A stretch of DNA of 64,000 nucleotides, from contig PYVY01000012.1 of assembly GCA_003056425.1 (NCBI GenBank), forward strand, positions 91,857-155,856. Direction: 5' to 3'. The DNA is from Alteromonas indica (GTDB taxonomy: Bacteria; Pseudomonadota; Gammaproteobacteria; Enterobacterales; Alteromonadaceae). The translations under genes were made by a program, and so were the position numbers. This document shows positions 1 through 8,484 of the stretch, in pieces. Numbering within the stretch: the stretch's first letter is position 1; every line of letters begins with the position of its first letter. Below the pieces are notes generated by a model. It did no database searches. It was given only the letters and a program-made list of their open reading frames with translations, and had not been told where the DNA came from.

Positions 1-429
1 AACAGCTGTGTAGTATTTGAAGGCGAAGGTCATTTGCAGGAGTTTGTGGGTGGTTTTTCTGATGTAGCCCAGTGGTATAAAGAACAGGAAAAGCAGCGCC
101 AGTATCAGGAAAAAAACAAACAAAATCAGCGTGCGGGTGAAACTAAACCCAGCGGTGAGAGTCCTAAGGCAAAGGCTTCTCCCAAAAAGACGAAAAAGTT
201 ATCATATAAAGACCAGCGCGAGCTGGAAACCCTGCCACAGGATATTGAGCAATTAGAAGAACAATTATCAGTGGCCCAGCAGCAGGTTAATGATCCTGAA
301 TTCTTCGCCAAAGATAAGGCAACAACCGCTGCAGCCCTAGATCAACTTAATAATATCGAATCAACGCTTTCTGAAAAATACGCGCGTTGGGATGAACTTG
401 AAAGCATGCTGGAAGACGCTCAGCAGTAA
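1..429 (+). CDS. uup: ABC-F ATPase Uup, C-terminal part
   Basis: The frame is open from the first base and ends at TAA 427-429, so only the last ~142 codons are present. What is visible is the tail of an ABC-F protein: the end of the second ATPase domain (VVFEGEGHLQEFVGGFSD), a Lys/Gln-rich linker with several KKTKK-type patches, then a charged coiled coil (SYKDQRELETLPQDIEQLEE) that ends the protein. This is the layout of the Uup C-terminal domain, which binds DNA or branched structures in E. coli. ABC-F proteins are soluble and ribosome-associated. DUF3466 follows 13 bases later on the same strand and may be co-transcribed. The ATPase motifs lie outside the window, so the subfamily rests on the tail and the neighbours. 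Confidence 0.85.
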   Translation, partial: NSCVVFEGEGHLQEFVGGFSDVAQWYKEQEKQRQYQEKNKQNQRAGETKPSGESPKAKASPKKTKKLSYKDQRELETLPQDIEQLEEQLSVAQQQVNDPEFFAKDKATTAAALDQLNNIESTLSEKYARWDELESMLEDAQQ

Positions 430-442
430 AGTAGGATAGTCT

Positions 443-2179
443 ATGAAAAGAACACAGCTTGCCGCTGCCATTGTAATGGCAACCAGCAGTATGTCGGCTC
501 TGGCCGCCACTTATACCGTTACCCCCTTGCCGGTAACCGATATTGGCAAAAGTAATTTTGCGAAGTCTATAGACAATACCGGTGCCATGTTAACGACTGT
601 AAAAAATGAATTCAGCCCACCCATCGATCTTGAGTTGGCGGAAGATTCCGGCTTACTGGCGGCTTACGAAAATACATTCGAAAGCCCGGAAGATGCCGAA
701 GCCGGTAATTTTACTTCTATCGATTATCAGATAATCGTTAGCCAGCTCTTGACCTATAGCGCCACAAACAGTGATGACTTTCAGCATCTGACGAATTTCA
801 GAAGTTATGTTACCGATACGGTAGACGCCTCGTTAGTGCCGGGCCTGGATGTTATCGATGAGGACAGCGGGCGTTATACCCATTCAGTGGAAACAATAGC
901 TCGCGACAGTATCAGTCGTGATTATATTGTGGGCTCCTCTGCATACCCGTTTTTACGGTTGGATTACACCAACGAAGACGATGAAGATGTTTACTATTTA
1001 CTAAGCGAGGGGCTTGAGCAGGCTTTTGTTGAGGTCAACGGTAACCACATACGCTTACCTTCGCCTGATGATACGTTAAATGGCTACGCAGCAGCGTATA
1101 GCATTAACAATAATTTACAGGTGGCTGGTTATGCTACAACCAGTTTTACCGATGCGGCAATAGAAACCATAGAAAATTGCGCGGATGATGAAGAGCGCGG
1201 GGATATACCATACGAAAAGTGTATTCAGGATATTGTTTACACTGACTCCAATACATCAACAAGCGCAGTGCGCTTTCCCTTGCGTGAAGTGAGCCAGATT
1301 CGCCCGGTGGTATGGCAGTTAGACGGGGCTGGTAACGTTATAGACATTACTAGCTATCCATTGGTGTTTGACCCCACTGAAGATCAGTTATTGAGTTTAA
1401 AGATTGGCCGTGCGTATGATATTAATGATCAGGGCGTGGCAGTAGGGATTTCTCAAACTGACGAAGGCTCAGCCGTTGCGGTATCTTTGATAGACGGTCA
1501 AACGACTGAATTTTTGCCGCGCGGCGAAAATAATAATAGTTCTGCCATTGCTATTAACGATGAAAACTGGGTAACAGGGTACGTGAATCGCTCGCCTAAT
1601 GGGGTCAGCCGTAACCGGTTATTTGTACATAATCTGGATACCGGCGAAAGTGTCTATCCTGATGGCTTTTATACCAACGCCCCTACTGAAGCCAATGCTA
1701 TTAATAACAATAACATCGTAGTCGGTAAGTCGGAGGTGGATACATCAAGTTCAAGCTCGCTTAGCGATACCCATGCGTTTATGTACACGGTAGGTGACGA
1801 AGAGCTTACCGACCTGAATACACTTATCAGTTGTGATAGCGAATACGAGTTAGTTGAGGCCGTAGATATTAACGATAGTGATGAAATAATTGCTAATGCT
1901 TTAATACAGCGCCCGCAACGCTACGTAGATGGTGAAGCTGTTATCAATAGTGCAGGCGAGCAGGAAGAAGAAGATCTTATCGTAGCGGTCAAACTTACCC
2001 CCAACGGCGATGGTGAGATTGAACAGTGCGACATTGACGATGAAGGCAGTGACGAAGAGGCAGGCTATGAGCGCAGCGGTGCTTCTACCCAATGGAGCAT
2101 TCTGGCTTTATTGGCTGGCGCAGTAGTATGGCGTCGAAAAATGGTTAGCAAAACTGCCACTTTTCTTGCCAAAAAATAA
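443..2179 (+). CDS. DUF3466 family secreted protein
   Basis: 578 aa. The N-terminus is a clear signal peptide (MKRTQLAAAIVMATSSMSALA, cleavage likely after ALA). The mature protein is acidic and contains repeats of the kind 'INDxGxxVG' (AYDINDQGVAVGIS, AIAINDENWVTGYV, ANAINNNNIVVGKS), as in the DUF3466/HAF-repeat family, which probably forms a beta-propeller. The C-terminus carries a hydrophobic stretch followed by RRK (residues ~553-570), resembling a degenerate CTERM-type sorting signal. It follows uup by 13 bases and is closed by a strong terminator. The gene is usual between uup and rmf in Alteromonadales. Its biochemical role is unknown. Confidence 0.8.
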   Translation: MKRTQLAAAIVMATSSMSALAATYTVTPLPVTDIGKSNFAKSIDNTGAMLTTVKNEFSPPIDLELAEDSGLLAAYENTFESPEDAEAGNFTSIDYQIIVSQLLTYSATNSDDFQHLTNFRSYVTDTVDASLVPGLDVIDEDSGRYTHSVETIARDSISRDYIVGSSAYPFLRLDYTNEDDEDVYYLLSEGLEQAFVEVNGNHIRLPSPDDTLNGYAAAYSINNNLQVAGYATTSFTDAAIETIENCADDEERGDIPYEKCIQDIVYTDSNTSTSAVRFPLREVSQIRPVVWQLDGAGNVIDITSYPLVFDPTEDQLLSLKIGRAYDINDQGVAVGISQTDEGSAVAVSLIDGQTTEFLPRGENNNSSAIAINDENWVTGYVNRSPNGVSRNRLFVHNLDTGESVYPDGFYTNAPTEANAINNNNIVVGKSEVDTSSSSSLSDTHAFMYTVGDEELTDLNTLISCDSEYELVEAVDINDSDEIIANALIQRPQRYVDGEAVINSAGEQEEEDLIVAVKLTPNGDGEIEQCDIDDEGSDEEAGYERSGASTQWSILALLAGAVVWRRKMVSKTATFLAKK

Positions 2180-2194
2180 CGTAAAGTAGTCGCT

Positions 2195-2226
2195 AAAAAG
2201 GCCACCCATTTTGTGTGGCCTTTTTT
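2195..2226 (+). terminator. Rho-independent terminator after DUF3466
   Basis: Stem AAAAAGGCCAC (2195-2205) pairs with GTGGCCTTTTT (2215-2225), and the right arm ends in a run of six T. It lies 15 bases after the stop codon at 2179. Confidence 0.9.
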
Positions 2227-2580
2227 AATGAAAAACATACGGTTATTGGCTAAGCACGAAAACACCACGCATCTTCCGCTGCATTATGCGCTTGTTATAC
2301 AATAAGGCACACAACGAGGCACACAGCATTGCATAATGGCCATGAGGCTATAATGGACTGCAGTTAATGCCCATAAATTTATAGAGACTTTTACGTTATA
2401 AGGATTGTGGAGCGTTTCATCGCTTAGCCAGCTTTTCAAAGCTATATTAAGAGATCAGCTATCTTCGCTGCTCTTACATCTTATTGCTATGACAGCGCCA
2501 ACCTGAAGAAGATTAATGCTCGCGCCCCTTTGCTACTCACACTCTGTATAAAAAAGCGAAAAAGCCACTTTCACCTTAGT
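2227..2580. other. Intergenic, no gene seen
   Basis: 354 bases between the DUF3466 terminator and the convergent yrbL-like gene. No open frame with a credible start or composition and no clear RNA structure was found. Confidence 0.5.
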
Positions 2581-3195
2581 TTAACTATGCTGTGTAGCGA
2601 TGCTATAAATGTCGTCACGGACGTTTTTATAATCACTGAACCAATTGTATTTTTCCCGATGCCATTTTCTTAAATTCTTTTTTCTACCAAAGAATTTTAC
2701 ATAGGTACATAACGGGATGAAGTCATTATGGCCAATCCCATCCACCACCACAGGTGTGAAAGTATTATCTTGAGCTCGCTTTAACACCACATTTTCGCTG
2801 ATAAGGTCTCGAAAAATGATATTTTCGTTTACCAGGTATTCAATAAGCTCACCCAGCTTTTCAACTGCAACTTTGTTGATTGCAGGATTATCCTGAGCCA
2901 GGTAATACCCCAGCGTCTTTGAGACGCTCCCATCATAATCCTGCACTAAGTCGAAAACGACACCAGTACCTTCACTTGTCTCCACTACCTCATGTAATTG
3001 GGCAATCATCTCCCATGAGATCCCCCGGGATTTAAGGACAGAAAAGTAGTCTATTTCCCGCGTTTGCGATTTCTTTGGGCTACTGGCATGTAATACCTTC
3101 ACGCACAGACTTGCATCCGTCGGGTGATAATAACATTTACGATTTGAACCGCTGGAAATTAATTGAGAATCTGATAACTGTAGAATTTTAGCCAT
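2581..3195 (-). CDS. yrbL: YrbL family protein (PhoP-network kinase-fold protein)
   Basis: 204 aa on the minus strand. It matches the YrbL-PhoP_reg family, a small protein-kinase-like fold: an N-terminal glycine/nucleotide-loop region (LISSGSNRKCYYHP), the conserved invariant-lysine strand (LCVKVLH), a DYDGSVSKTL segment, and the catalytic-loop-like RDLISENVVLK followed by VVVDGIGHNDFIPL. Family members are about 210 aa, so this is full length. In enterobacteria yrbL is PhoP/BasR controlled; nothing in the upstream sequence here shows that. It stands alone, flanked by long gene-free stretches. Function beyond the fold is not established. Confidence 0.8.
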   Translation of the reverse strand: MAKILQLSDSQLISSGSNRKCYYHPTDASLCVKVLHASSPKKSQTREIDYFSVLKSRGISWEMIAQLHEVVETSEGTGVVFDLVQDYDGSVSKTLGYYLAQDNPAINKVAVEKLGELIEYLVNENIIFRDLISENVVLKRAQDNTFTPVVVDGIGHNDFIPLCTYVKFFGRKKNLRKWHREKYNWFSDYKNVRDDIYSIATQHS

Positions 3196-3755
3196 GAATC
3201 ATCCATGAATAATCAATTTAATGAAACAGCGTTTCTGATTCATTTAGCTATATTATATTTTTGTGACAGTAAAAAATCAAACTGTCGAGTAAATTAGTAA
3301 GTCAGTGTAAAATGCGGCTATAAATAGTAAATATTACGCCCTTTACCCTGTAATATTTACAGGGTTATAGGGCGCTGTTCGTTTATAAATACGTCTTATT
3401 TTCTGCAACGTGTAAAATAAATGTTTAGAATTTTAAATGCTGCAATGAAGCACATGCCTTTTATCTAATGTTTTGCAAAAGGGAATAGAATCAACATTGC
3501 TGTATTGTATTCAGTAAATTTGAAAAACGGGAAGAGGCGTTAGCGTGTGGCGCTAAGTAGCATGGCATTTTTAGTTTGTATATTGCCTTGGGTTGTTATT
3601 TTAAAATGTTATTTCAGTATTTACATTTGCAATGCTTATTTGACATAGGGGAGGCGGGTTTACCTGGTTATCGAATGTGAGACATAATAGGTAGGCGATG
3701 TTATCTATAAGCAAATGCGCTTTCTTCGTAATTGCTTCCTCAAAAGGACCTCCAA
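3196..3755. other. Intergenic with a long two-part hairpin
   Basis: 560 bases between the divergent yrbL-like and DUF2891 genes. The only structure seen is at 3337-3374: an outer stem CGCCCT (3337-3342)/AGGGCG (3369-3374) around an inner perfect stem ACCCTGTAA (3345-3353)/TTACAGGGT (3357-3365). It could be a terminator-like or REP-like palindrome, or a regulatory hairpin. The rest is AT-rich and probably holds the two divergent promoters. Confidence 0.5.
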
Positions 3756-4838
3756 ATGATAAAAACAATTGGTGTAAGTACTTTGGTTGCTTCAGCCATA
3801 ATGTTCGGCGCACCCTCACAGGCCAATACGCCACAATTGACTCTTCAGGAAGCCAACCGATTGGCCGCCATGCCTTTGCATTGTACTGAGGTAGAGTATC
3901 CTAATAAGCTTAATCAGGTGTTGGCAGATGCCAGCCAGCTAAAAGGCCCTAAAGCGCTTCATCCCGCCTTTTATGGGTGTTTCGACTGGCACTCAAGCGT
4001 ACATGGGCATTGGATGATGGTAAATCTGTTACGCCACTTTCCGGACTTATCTAATCAACAACAAATTCGCGATACCCTGGGGAAAAACCTCACTAAAGCG
4101 AAAATTGAAGCTGAAGTGGCTTATTTCGGCTTACCGCATAATAGTACCTACGAGCGCACTTATGGCTGGGCCTGGCTATTAAAACTCAGTGAAGAGCTGC
4201 ACCAGTGGAACGATCCCTTAGCCGCTAAGCTGCTTAAAAATCTGCAGCCGTTAACCACGCTTATGGAACAAAAGTACGCGAATTTTCTGCCTAAACTGGT
4301 TTATCCAATTCGGACTGGTGAACACCCTAACACCGCCTTCGCCCTATCATTGGCGTATGACTATGCCAGCACGGTAGAGAATAAGCCGCTTCGCACCCTC
4401 ATCACTCAACGTGCCAAAGACTGGTTCGCAGCAGATAAACAGTGTCCTTTAGCCTGGGAGCCTAATGGTTTTGACTTTTTGTCAGCCTGCCTACAGGAAT
4501 TGGATATTATGCGTAAGGTGCTGCCCAAAGAGGAATTTTTTCAGTGGGCTTCCAGGTTTTTACCGCAATTAGCTAAGCCTGACTTCACTTTATCCCCCGC
4601 GCGGGTAAGCGATCGTACCGATGGCAAGCTGGTTCACCTTGATGGCTTGAACTTTAGCCGGGCATGGGTGTTATATGGCTTAGCGGATGAATTCCCGGAC
4701 ACCTATAGCCATTTACGCACTGTGGCTGATGCTCATGTTCGCCATTCATTGCCTGCGATTGTCGATGGCAATTATGAAGGTACCCATTGGCTGGGAAGTT
4801 TTGCCGTATATGCGTTGCAGGCGTCTGGTGAACTATAA
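3756..4838 (+). CDS. DUF2891 family secreted protein
   Basis: 360 aa from ATG 3756. This start is preferred over an upstream TTG because AGGACC precedes it by a normal distance and the protein then begins with a signal peptide (MIKTIGVSTLVASAIMFGAPSQA). The family signature HPAFYGCFDWHSSVHGHWM is present near residue 70, and TYGWAWLLKLSEELHQW and GEHPNTAFALSLAYDYA further on. The fold is probably an alpha/alpha barrel of the glycosidase type, with unknown substrate. It is a single-gene unit in the periplasm or outside the cell. A perfect 11-bp hairpin lies ~110 bases downstream. Confidence 0.8.
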   Translation: MIKTIGVSTLVASAIMFGAPSQANTPQLTLQEANRLAAMPLHCTEVEYPNKLNQVLADASQLKGPKALHPAFYGCFDWHSSVHGHWMMVNLLRHFPDLSNQQQIRDTLGKNLTKAKIEAEVAYFGLPHNSTYERTYGWAWLLKLSEELHQWNDPLAAKLLKNLQPLTTLMEQKYANFLPKLVYPIRTGEHPNTAFALSLAYDYASTVENKPLRTLITQRAKDWFAADKQCPLAWEPNGFDFLSACLQELDIMRKVLPKEEFFQWASRFLPQLAKPDFTLSPARVSDRTDGKLVHLDGLNFSRAWVLYGLADEFPDTYSHLRTVADAHVRHSLPAIVDGNYEGTHWLGSFAVYALQASGEL

Positions 4839-4944
4839 CGCTATAGCTAGCCTGTATGTGCTTTGTGCTAGACAACCTGGATAGGTTTTGATGCTGATGT
4901 TCAGTAACGAAGCTCATGGGAACGGCTAGGGGCTGCCACTGGTA

Positions 4945-4971
4945 GATAGGAATGCTAAGGGCATTCCTATC
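4945..4971. terminator. Perfect 11-bp hairpin, possible terminator
   Basis: GATAGGAATGC (4945-4955), loop TAAGG, GCATTCCTATC (4961-4971). There is no immediate T-tract, but GGTTTTTG follows within ten bases. It is placed 106 bases after the DUF2891 stop. A factor-independent terminator or a stabilising 3' hairpin is the likeliest reading. Confidence 0.5.
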
Positions 4972-5308
4972 TCTGACTTCGGTTTTTGTGCGAAATGATA
5001 GTACCGGATAGGCCCAACCGGCCAGGTGAATAATCGGGGGAGTGAGCAGGTATGAGCAATAAACCTAAGGGTTATGTTTGCTTTGTCTAAAAACTGCAAC
5101 AGTTATGCAAAAAAAGTGTAATCTTAAATTAGCTTGTTTTTCAGTCTATTGCGTCATGTCAAGAGAATTATTTATGAAAATGTCTTGAACCTTCCGCAAG
5201 GGTTAGCTATCAAAGATAGGTGCGGATAAGAAATCAGTACTTACCTAAAATTTTGCTTTGAAGTGCCTGAAGCTTACCCGCGCGTTAACCTACACAAGAG
5301 GCTATTCG
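4972..5308. other. Leader region upstream of rmf
   Basis: 337 bases without a coding region. It should hold the rmf promoter and leader. AT-rich stretches near 5110-5190 are the likely promoter, but no hexamer pair stands out enough to be annotated. Confidence 0.4.
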
Positions 5309-5485
5309 ATGAAACGACAAAAAAGAGACAAATTGACTCGCGCCCATGCAAAAGGGTATCAGGCTGGAATCAGCGGTCGCTCGAAAGAAAACTGTCCATT
5401 TCAGTCCTTTGACACAAGGTCGCAGTGGTTAGGAGGATGGCGTGAAGCAGTAGGAGACAGGCAGATAGGCCTCTCCGTTCGTTAA
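5309..5485 (+). CDS. rmf: Ribosome modulation factor
   Basis: 58 aa starting MKRQKRDKLTRAHAKGYQAG, then GRSKENCPFQSF and RSQWLGGWREA, which is close to E. coli Rmf over almost the whole length. Rmf binds near the anti-Shine-Dalgarno end of 16S rRNA and drives 70S ribosomes into inactive 100S dimers in stationary phase. The start at 5309 is chosen because it matches the family and has AAGAGG just upstream; the frame stays open upstream, but that extension is not family-like. The gene converges on fabA, with a shared terminator hairpin between them. Confidence 0.95.
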   Translation: MKRQKRDKLTRAHAKGYQAGISGRSKENCPFQSFDTRSQWLGGWREAVGDRQIGLSVR

Positions 5486-5507
5486 CAAATCTCTTTGATG
5501 TGGATTC

Positions 5508-5530
5508 AAGCCCCGGCACGGCCGGGGCTT
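5508..5530. terminator. Bidirectional terminator between rmf and fabA
   Basis: Stem AAGCCCCGGC (5508-5517), loop ACG, GCCGGGGCTT (5521-5530), then TATAAT. The GC-rich stem sits 22 bases after the rmf stop and 5 bases before the fabA stop, so it can serve both converging genes. Confidence 0.85.
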
Positions 5531-5535
5531 TATAA

Positions 5536-6054
5536 TCAAAAATTCGATGTATCCTGAAACAATCCTACTTTCAAATCTTTCGCGCTGTAGATTTCGCGGC
5601 CGTCAACCTCGACTGTACCATCAGCCTGCCCCATGAACAGTTTGCGCTTAATAACACGTTTCATGTTAATGCGATAAGTGACTTTTTTCGCCGTTGGCAA
5701 AATTTGCCCGGTAAATTTCACTTCGCCTACACCCAGAGCGCGTCCTTTGCCCGGTCCGTCACACCAGCCCAAAAAGAAGCCGACTAGTTGCCACATCGCA
5801 TCTAATCCAAGACAGCCCGGCATAACAGGGTCCCCAGGGAAGTGACATTTGAAGAACCATAAATCCGGATTAATATCTAATTCGGCCACAATTTCACCCT
5901 TACCATAGGTACCACCTTCTTCGGAGATTGACACAATACGGTCCATCATCAGCATATTAGGGGCGGGTAACTGGGCGTTTCCAGGCCCAAAAAGTTCACC
6001 CTGGCTACAGGTCAATAGTTCATCGCGGTCAAAGCTATGTTGTTTATCGGACAT
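5536..6054 (-). CDS. fabA: 3-hydroxydecanoyl-ACP dehydratase/isomerase FabA
   Basis: 172 aa, exactly the length of E. coli FabA, from ATG 6054 (GAAGAGAG upstream; an in-frame upstream ATG would add 11 non-conserved residues). It dehydrates 3-hydroxyacyl-ACP and isomerises trans-2- to cis-3-decenoyl-ACP, the first committed step of anaerobic unsaturated fatty acid synthesis in the cytoplasm. The active-site pair is visible as His71 in [14 protein letters not shown] and Asp85 in [18 protein letters not shown] and [10 protein letters not shown] are also conserved. The promoter carries a FabR-like operator (separate entry). Confidence 0.97.
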   Translation of the reverse strand: MSDKQHSFDRDELLTCSQGELFGPGNAQLPAPNMLMMDRIVSISEEGGTYGKGEIVAELDINPDLWFFKCHFPGDPVMPGCLGLDAMWQLVGFFLGWCDGPGKGRALGVGEVKFTGQILPTAKKVTYRINMKRVIKRKLFMGQADGTVEVDGREIYSAKDLKVGLFQDTSNF

Positions 6055-6087
6055 ATACTCTCTTCTACTTAAAAACGTCAGTGGCAT

Positions 6088-6116
6088 AATTTAGCGAACA
6101 CTTGTACGCTAAACAA
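6088..6116 (-). promoter_or_regulatory. fabA promoter with FabR-like operator in the spacer
   Basis: Read on the minus strand: -35 TTGTTT (6116-6111), a 17-base spacer, and -10 TAAATT (6093-6088). The spacer is almost wholly the palindrome AGCGTACAAGTGTTCGCT (6110-6093), in which AGCG.ACA and TGT.CGCT are symmetric. This is the form of the FabR operator known upstream of fabA and fabB in gammaproteobacteria. Its position between the two hexamers implies repression by occlusion. Confidence 0.75.
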
Positions 6117-6187
6117 CTCTGAACAGTGATTTATTGATCAATTTTTGCCATGCTACACTGACATTATGATGACAAGTGGGGAAGTGT

Positions 6188-6448
6188 ATGGTGCAAAAGA
6201 AGAAATTTAACCCCTATGCGAACGCACAGAAGCAGCGGCGTTTTCGAGATAAACAAAAAGCGTCCGGTAAAAAGCTGATAAGGGGCTATGTAAGTCCTGA
6301 AGCAATGCAGTGCTATGAAGACATTCGTGAAAAAACGGGCTGGAGCGATAATGATATGGTAAGCAACGCGATTCGATTAATGTATGCCTCGTACAAATGC
6401 GGTCAGGTAAAGCTGCTCAATGAATGGCTAAAAGATCACAATCGTTAA
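6188..6448 (+). CDS. Small basic protein, ribbon-helix-helix-like
   Basis: 86 aa from ATG 6188 (GGGGAAG upstream). The N-terminal ~30 residues are very basic ([21 protein letters not shown]). Then comes [20 protein letters not shown], a loop [11 protein letters not shown] and a helix [11 protein letters not shown], which fits a beta strand followed by two helices, as in MetJ/Arc DNA-binding proteins. I do not recognise the family. It is divergent from fabA across the FabR-like site and its 3' end overlaps the photolyase stop by 4 bases (6445-6448). It could be a DNA-binding regulator; this is inference from pattern only. Confidence 0.6.
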   Translation: MVQKKKFNPYANAQKQRRFRDKQKASGKKLIRGYVSPEAMQCYEDIREKTGWSDNDMVSNAIRLMYASYKCGQVKLLNEWLKDHNR

Positions 6449-7923
6449 GGTTGACGCTGGGGCAGCGTATGGGTGGCAATAATACGCTGAGCTTCGGCTT
6501 TGACTTCGTCACGCTCACGAAAATCCCACAACCGGCTACGTATTAAACGGTATTGTGCATCAATATCAATCAAGGGTTTTGTATAACACGCGGGAAGCTC
6601 AATATTTTCCAGTTGACGGGTTAGCGCAGGAATAGCCCATGGCGCATGTAACTGTTCGTTCGCTAAGGGGGCCAGCTCAGGCACCCACTGGCGAATAAAC
6701 GTGCCGTCAGGGTCTAGCTCGCGAGATTGTTTGAGTGGATTGTATAGACGAATAGTATTAGTACCGGTTACCCCAGCCTGCATTTGGATTTGCGGATAAT
6801 GAATGCCGGGTTCAAAATCTAAAAACTGCGTGGCCAGATATTCGGCCGGTTTGCGCCAATCCAGATTAAGCCAGTGACACGCTACGCTGGTCACCATAGC
6901 CCGCATGCGAAAGTTCAGGTAGCCAGTGGCCCGTAGTGCGCGCATACAGGCATCCACTAAGGGTAACCCGGTGGTGCCTTGCGCCCAGTGTCGCAACGCA
7001 TAGTCGGCCCAGGGGCCATCTGCATAAGGATATTCTGCGTAGGCGGTATTGATAGCACGAAATTCCATTTCGCATTCACTTTCAAATTTTTGAATGAAAT
7101 GGTCATGCCAGGCCAGTCGTGAACTTAACGCGGTAAGCGGCTTATACCAGCTTGGGCGTTGGTGTAAGATATATTGCACATATTGATATACCTGACGCAC
7201 CGATAAATTGCCAAATGCCAGATAGGGGCTTAGCCGGGTACATGATAGTCTCGAAGCTTGTGGCACAGATATATGACGTTGATAGTTAACCCCGCGCTGC
7301 TTAAAAAAGTCTTTGAGCGTATACCATCCTCTTTTTTCACCGCCTGCCTGAAACTGCGGCATAGCCAGATTACGCAGTTGGTGTAGCTGATCGTCTGGTA
7401 GAGGCGCAGCCCATGTTATAGAGGTCATTGGAACATCATCACAAGGTTGTTGATAATAGGTTTCCCAGTGGCGGCTCCAGTGTGTGCGCTGAGACAGCCC
7501 GCGCTGAATTGCGCCATAAGCGAATTGCTGCCAACTTACCTCGTTACACTGGCACCACCGAGCTACGTGTTGGTCGCGTAAATAGGTGTTATTCAGACCG
7601 ATTTCAACATAGGAGTACAAACCAGCAATACTATACTGCGCATGCAGGGTATCGAATACCTCACACGCCTCGCCAAACATCACAGATACGCGACTGCCCA
7701 CATTTGCAAGCTGTTGATTTAAATCCTCGATGCTTTGGCGTATAAACTGCCAATGGCGGTCGCTATAGTGTGGATCGTCAAGCAGCATGGGATCGATGAT
7801 ATACAACAGCAATACTGGCGTATCCAAGTACGAAACGTAAGCCAGCGGCGTGTGGTCCCGCAGACGCAGGTCGCGTTTCAGCCACACCACATTAATCGCT
7901 TGAGGGGAGGGCGCCGGTGTCAT
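6445..7923 (-). CDS. Cryptochrome/photolyase family flavoprotein
   Basis: 492 aa. The N-terminal Rossmann-like photolyase domain starts [18 protein letters not shown]. The C-terminal FAD-binding helical domain includes [39 protein letters not shown] and [16 protein letters not shown], then [18 protein letters not shown]. This is the subclass usually annotated as 'FAD-binding domain-containing protein' or cryptochrome-like, distinct from classical PhrB. Blue-light repair of pyrimidine dimers or light sensing are both possible. It is transcribed away from phrB; together with the next two photolyases it forms a light-repair island. Confidence 0.85.
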   Translation of the reverse strand: MTPAPSPQAINVVWLKRDLRLRDHTPLAYVSYLDTPVLLLYIIDPMLLDDPHYSDRHWQFIRQSIEDLNQQLANVGSRVSVMFGEACEVFDTLHAQYSIAGLYSYVEIGLNNTYLRDQHVARWCQCNEVSWQQFAYGAIQRGLSQRTHWSRHWETYYQQPCDDVPMTSITWAAPLPDDQLHQLRNLAMPQFQAGGEKRGWYTLKDFFKQRGVNYQRHISVPQASRLSCTRLSPYLAFGNLSVRQVYQYVQYILHQRPSWYKPLTALSSRLAWHDHFIQKFESECEMEFRAINTAYAEYPYADGPWADYALRHWAQGTTGLPLVDACMRALRATGYLNFRMRAMVTSVACHWLNLDWRKPAEYLATQFLDFEPGIHYPQIQMQAGVTGTNTIRLYNPLKQSRELDPDGTFIRQWVPELAPLANEQLHAPWAIPALTRQLENIELPACYTKPLIDIDAQYRLIRSRLWDFRERDEVKAEAQRIIATHTLPQRQP

Positions 7924-8484
7924 ATTACTGCAGATCTGTAAACAAGACGCCAGGCAACGGGCCCCTTGAAAACACTATGTTGCGGATGCCGAAACTCTGC
8001 GCCGCAGTGAAGGCAATGGCTAAGTTCAAATAGTTTTGTTGTATACGGTAAATAGTAAACTATCCTGGTCTGTAAATAATAGGTTGTGGCGAGAGGGAGA
8101 TTGGGCCTGCGCAATAAGTGAATACAGCGTAGCGAGATTATTATTCGCCTGGGGCGGTGAGGGCTTAATGCGCCGAAGCAAGCTTGCAGTCCAGCTACAC
8201 CGTGGCAAATGCCTGTCCAGCAGTATTTACCCTTGCTATACCCGCATAGATCCGAACCTTGTAAGCCTGTCGGCTCGGTAAAACCTACTGGTAGCACAAC
8301 ATCTGGCTGTTCATTTGACTGATCATTAAGTTTACGTAATGACGGCATATCTTCTGGCCGTAAATGCCGGTTATTACAGTATAATTCTGCAGAAGGTAGA
8401 GCGAACATCGTCACCGGCAATGAGATCAAATAAACCCATATTACGTATACCAGCACTACAAAGACCATTACTAAAGAGGTAAGC
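7924..8484. other. Divergent region between two photolyase genes, with a doubtful minus-strand frame
   Basis: 561 bases. A minus-strand frame runs from ATG 8471 (or an earlier start inside phrB) to a TGA at 7922-7920 that overlaps the photolyase ATG as ATGA. Its first ~25 residues are strongly hydrophobic (MVFVVLVYVIWVYLISLPV) and a Cys-containing middle follows. The second half has low-complexity, non-protein-like composition and other frames are also open in places. It may be a fast-evolving small membrane protein, a decayed gene or chance. I do not call it as a gene. Confidence 0.3.
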
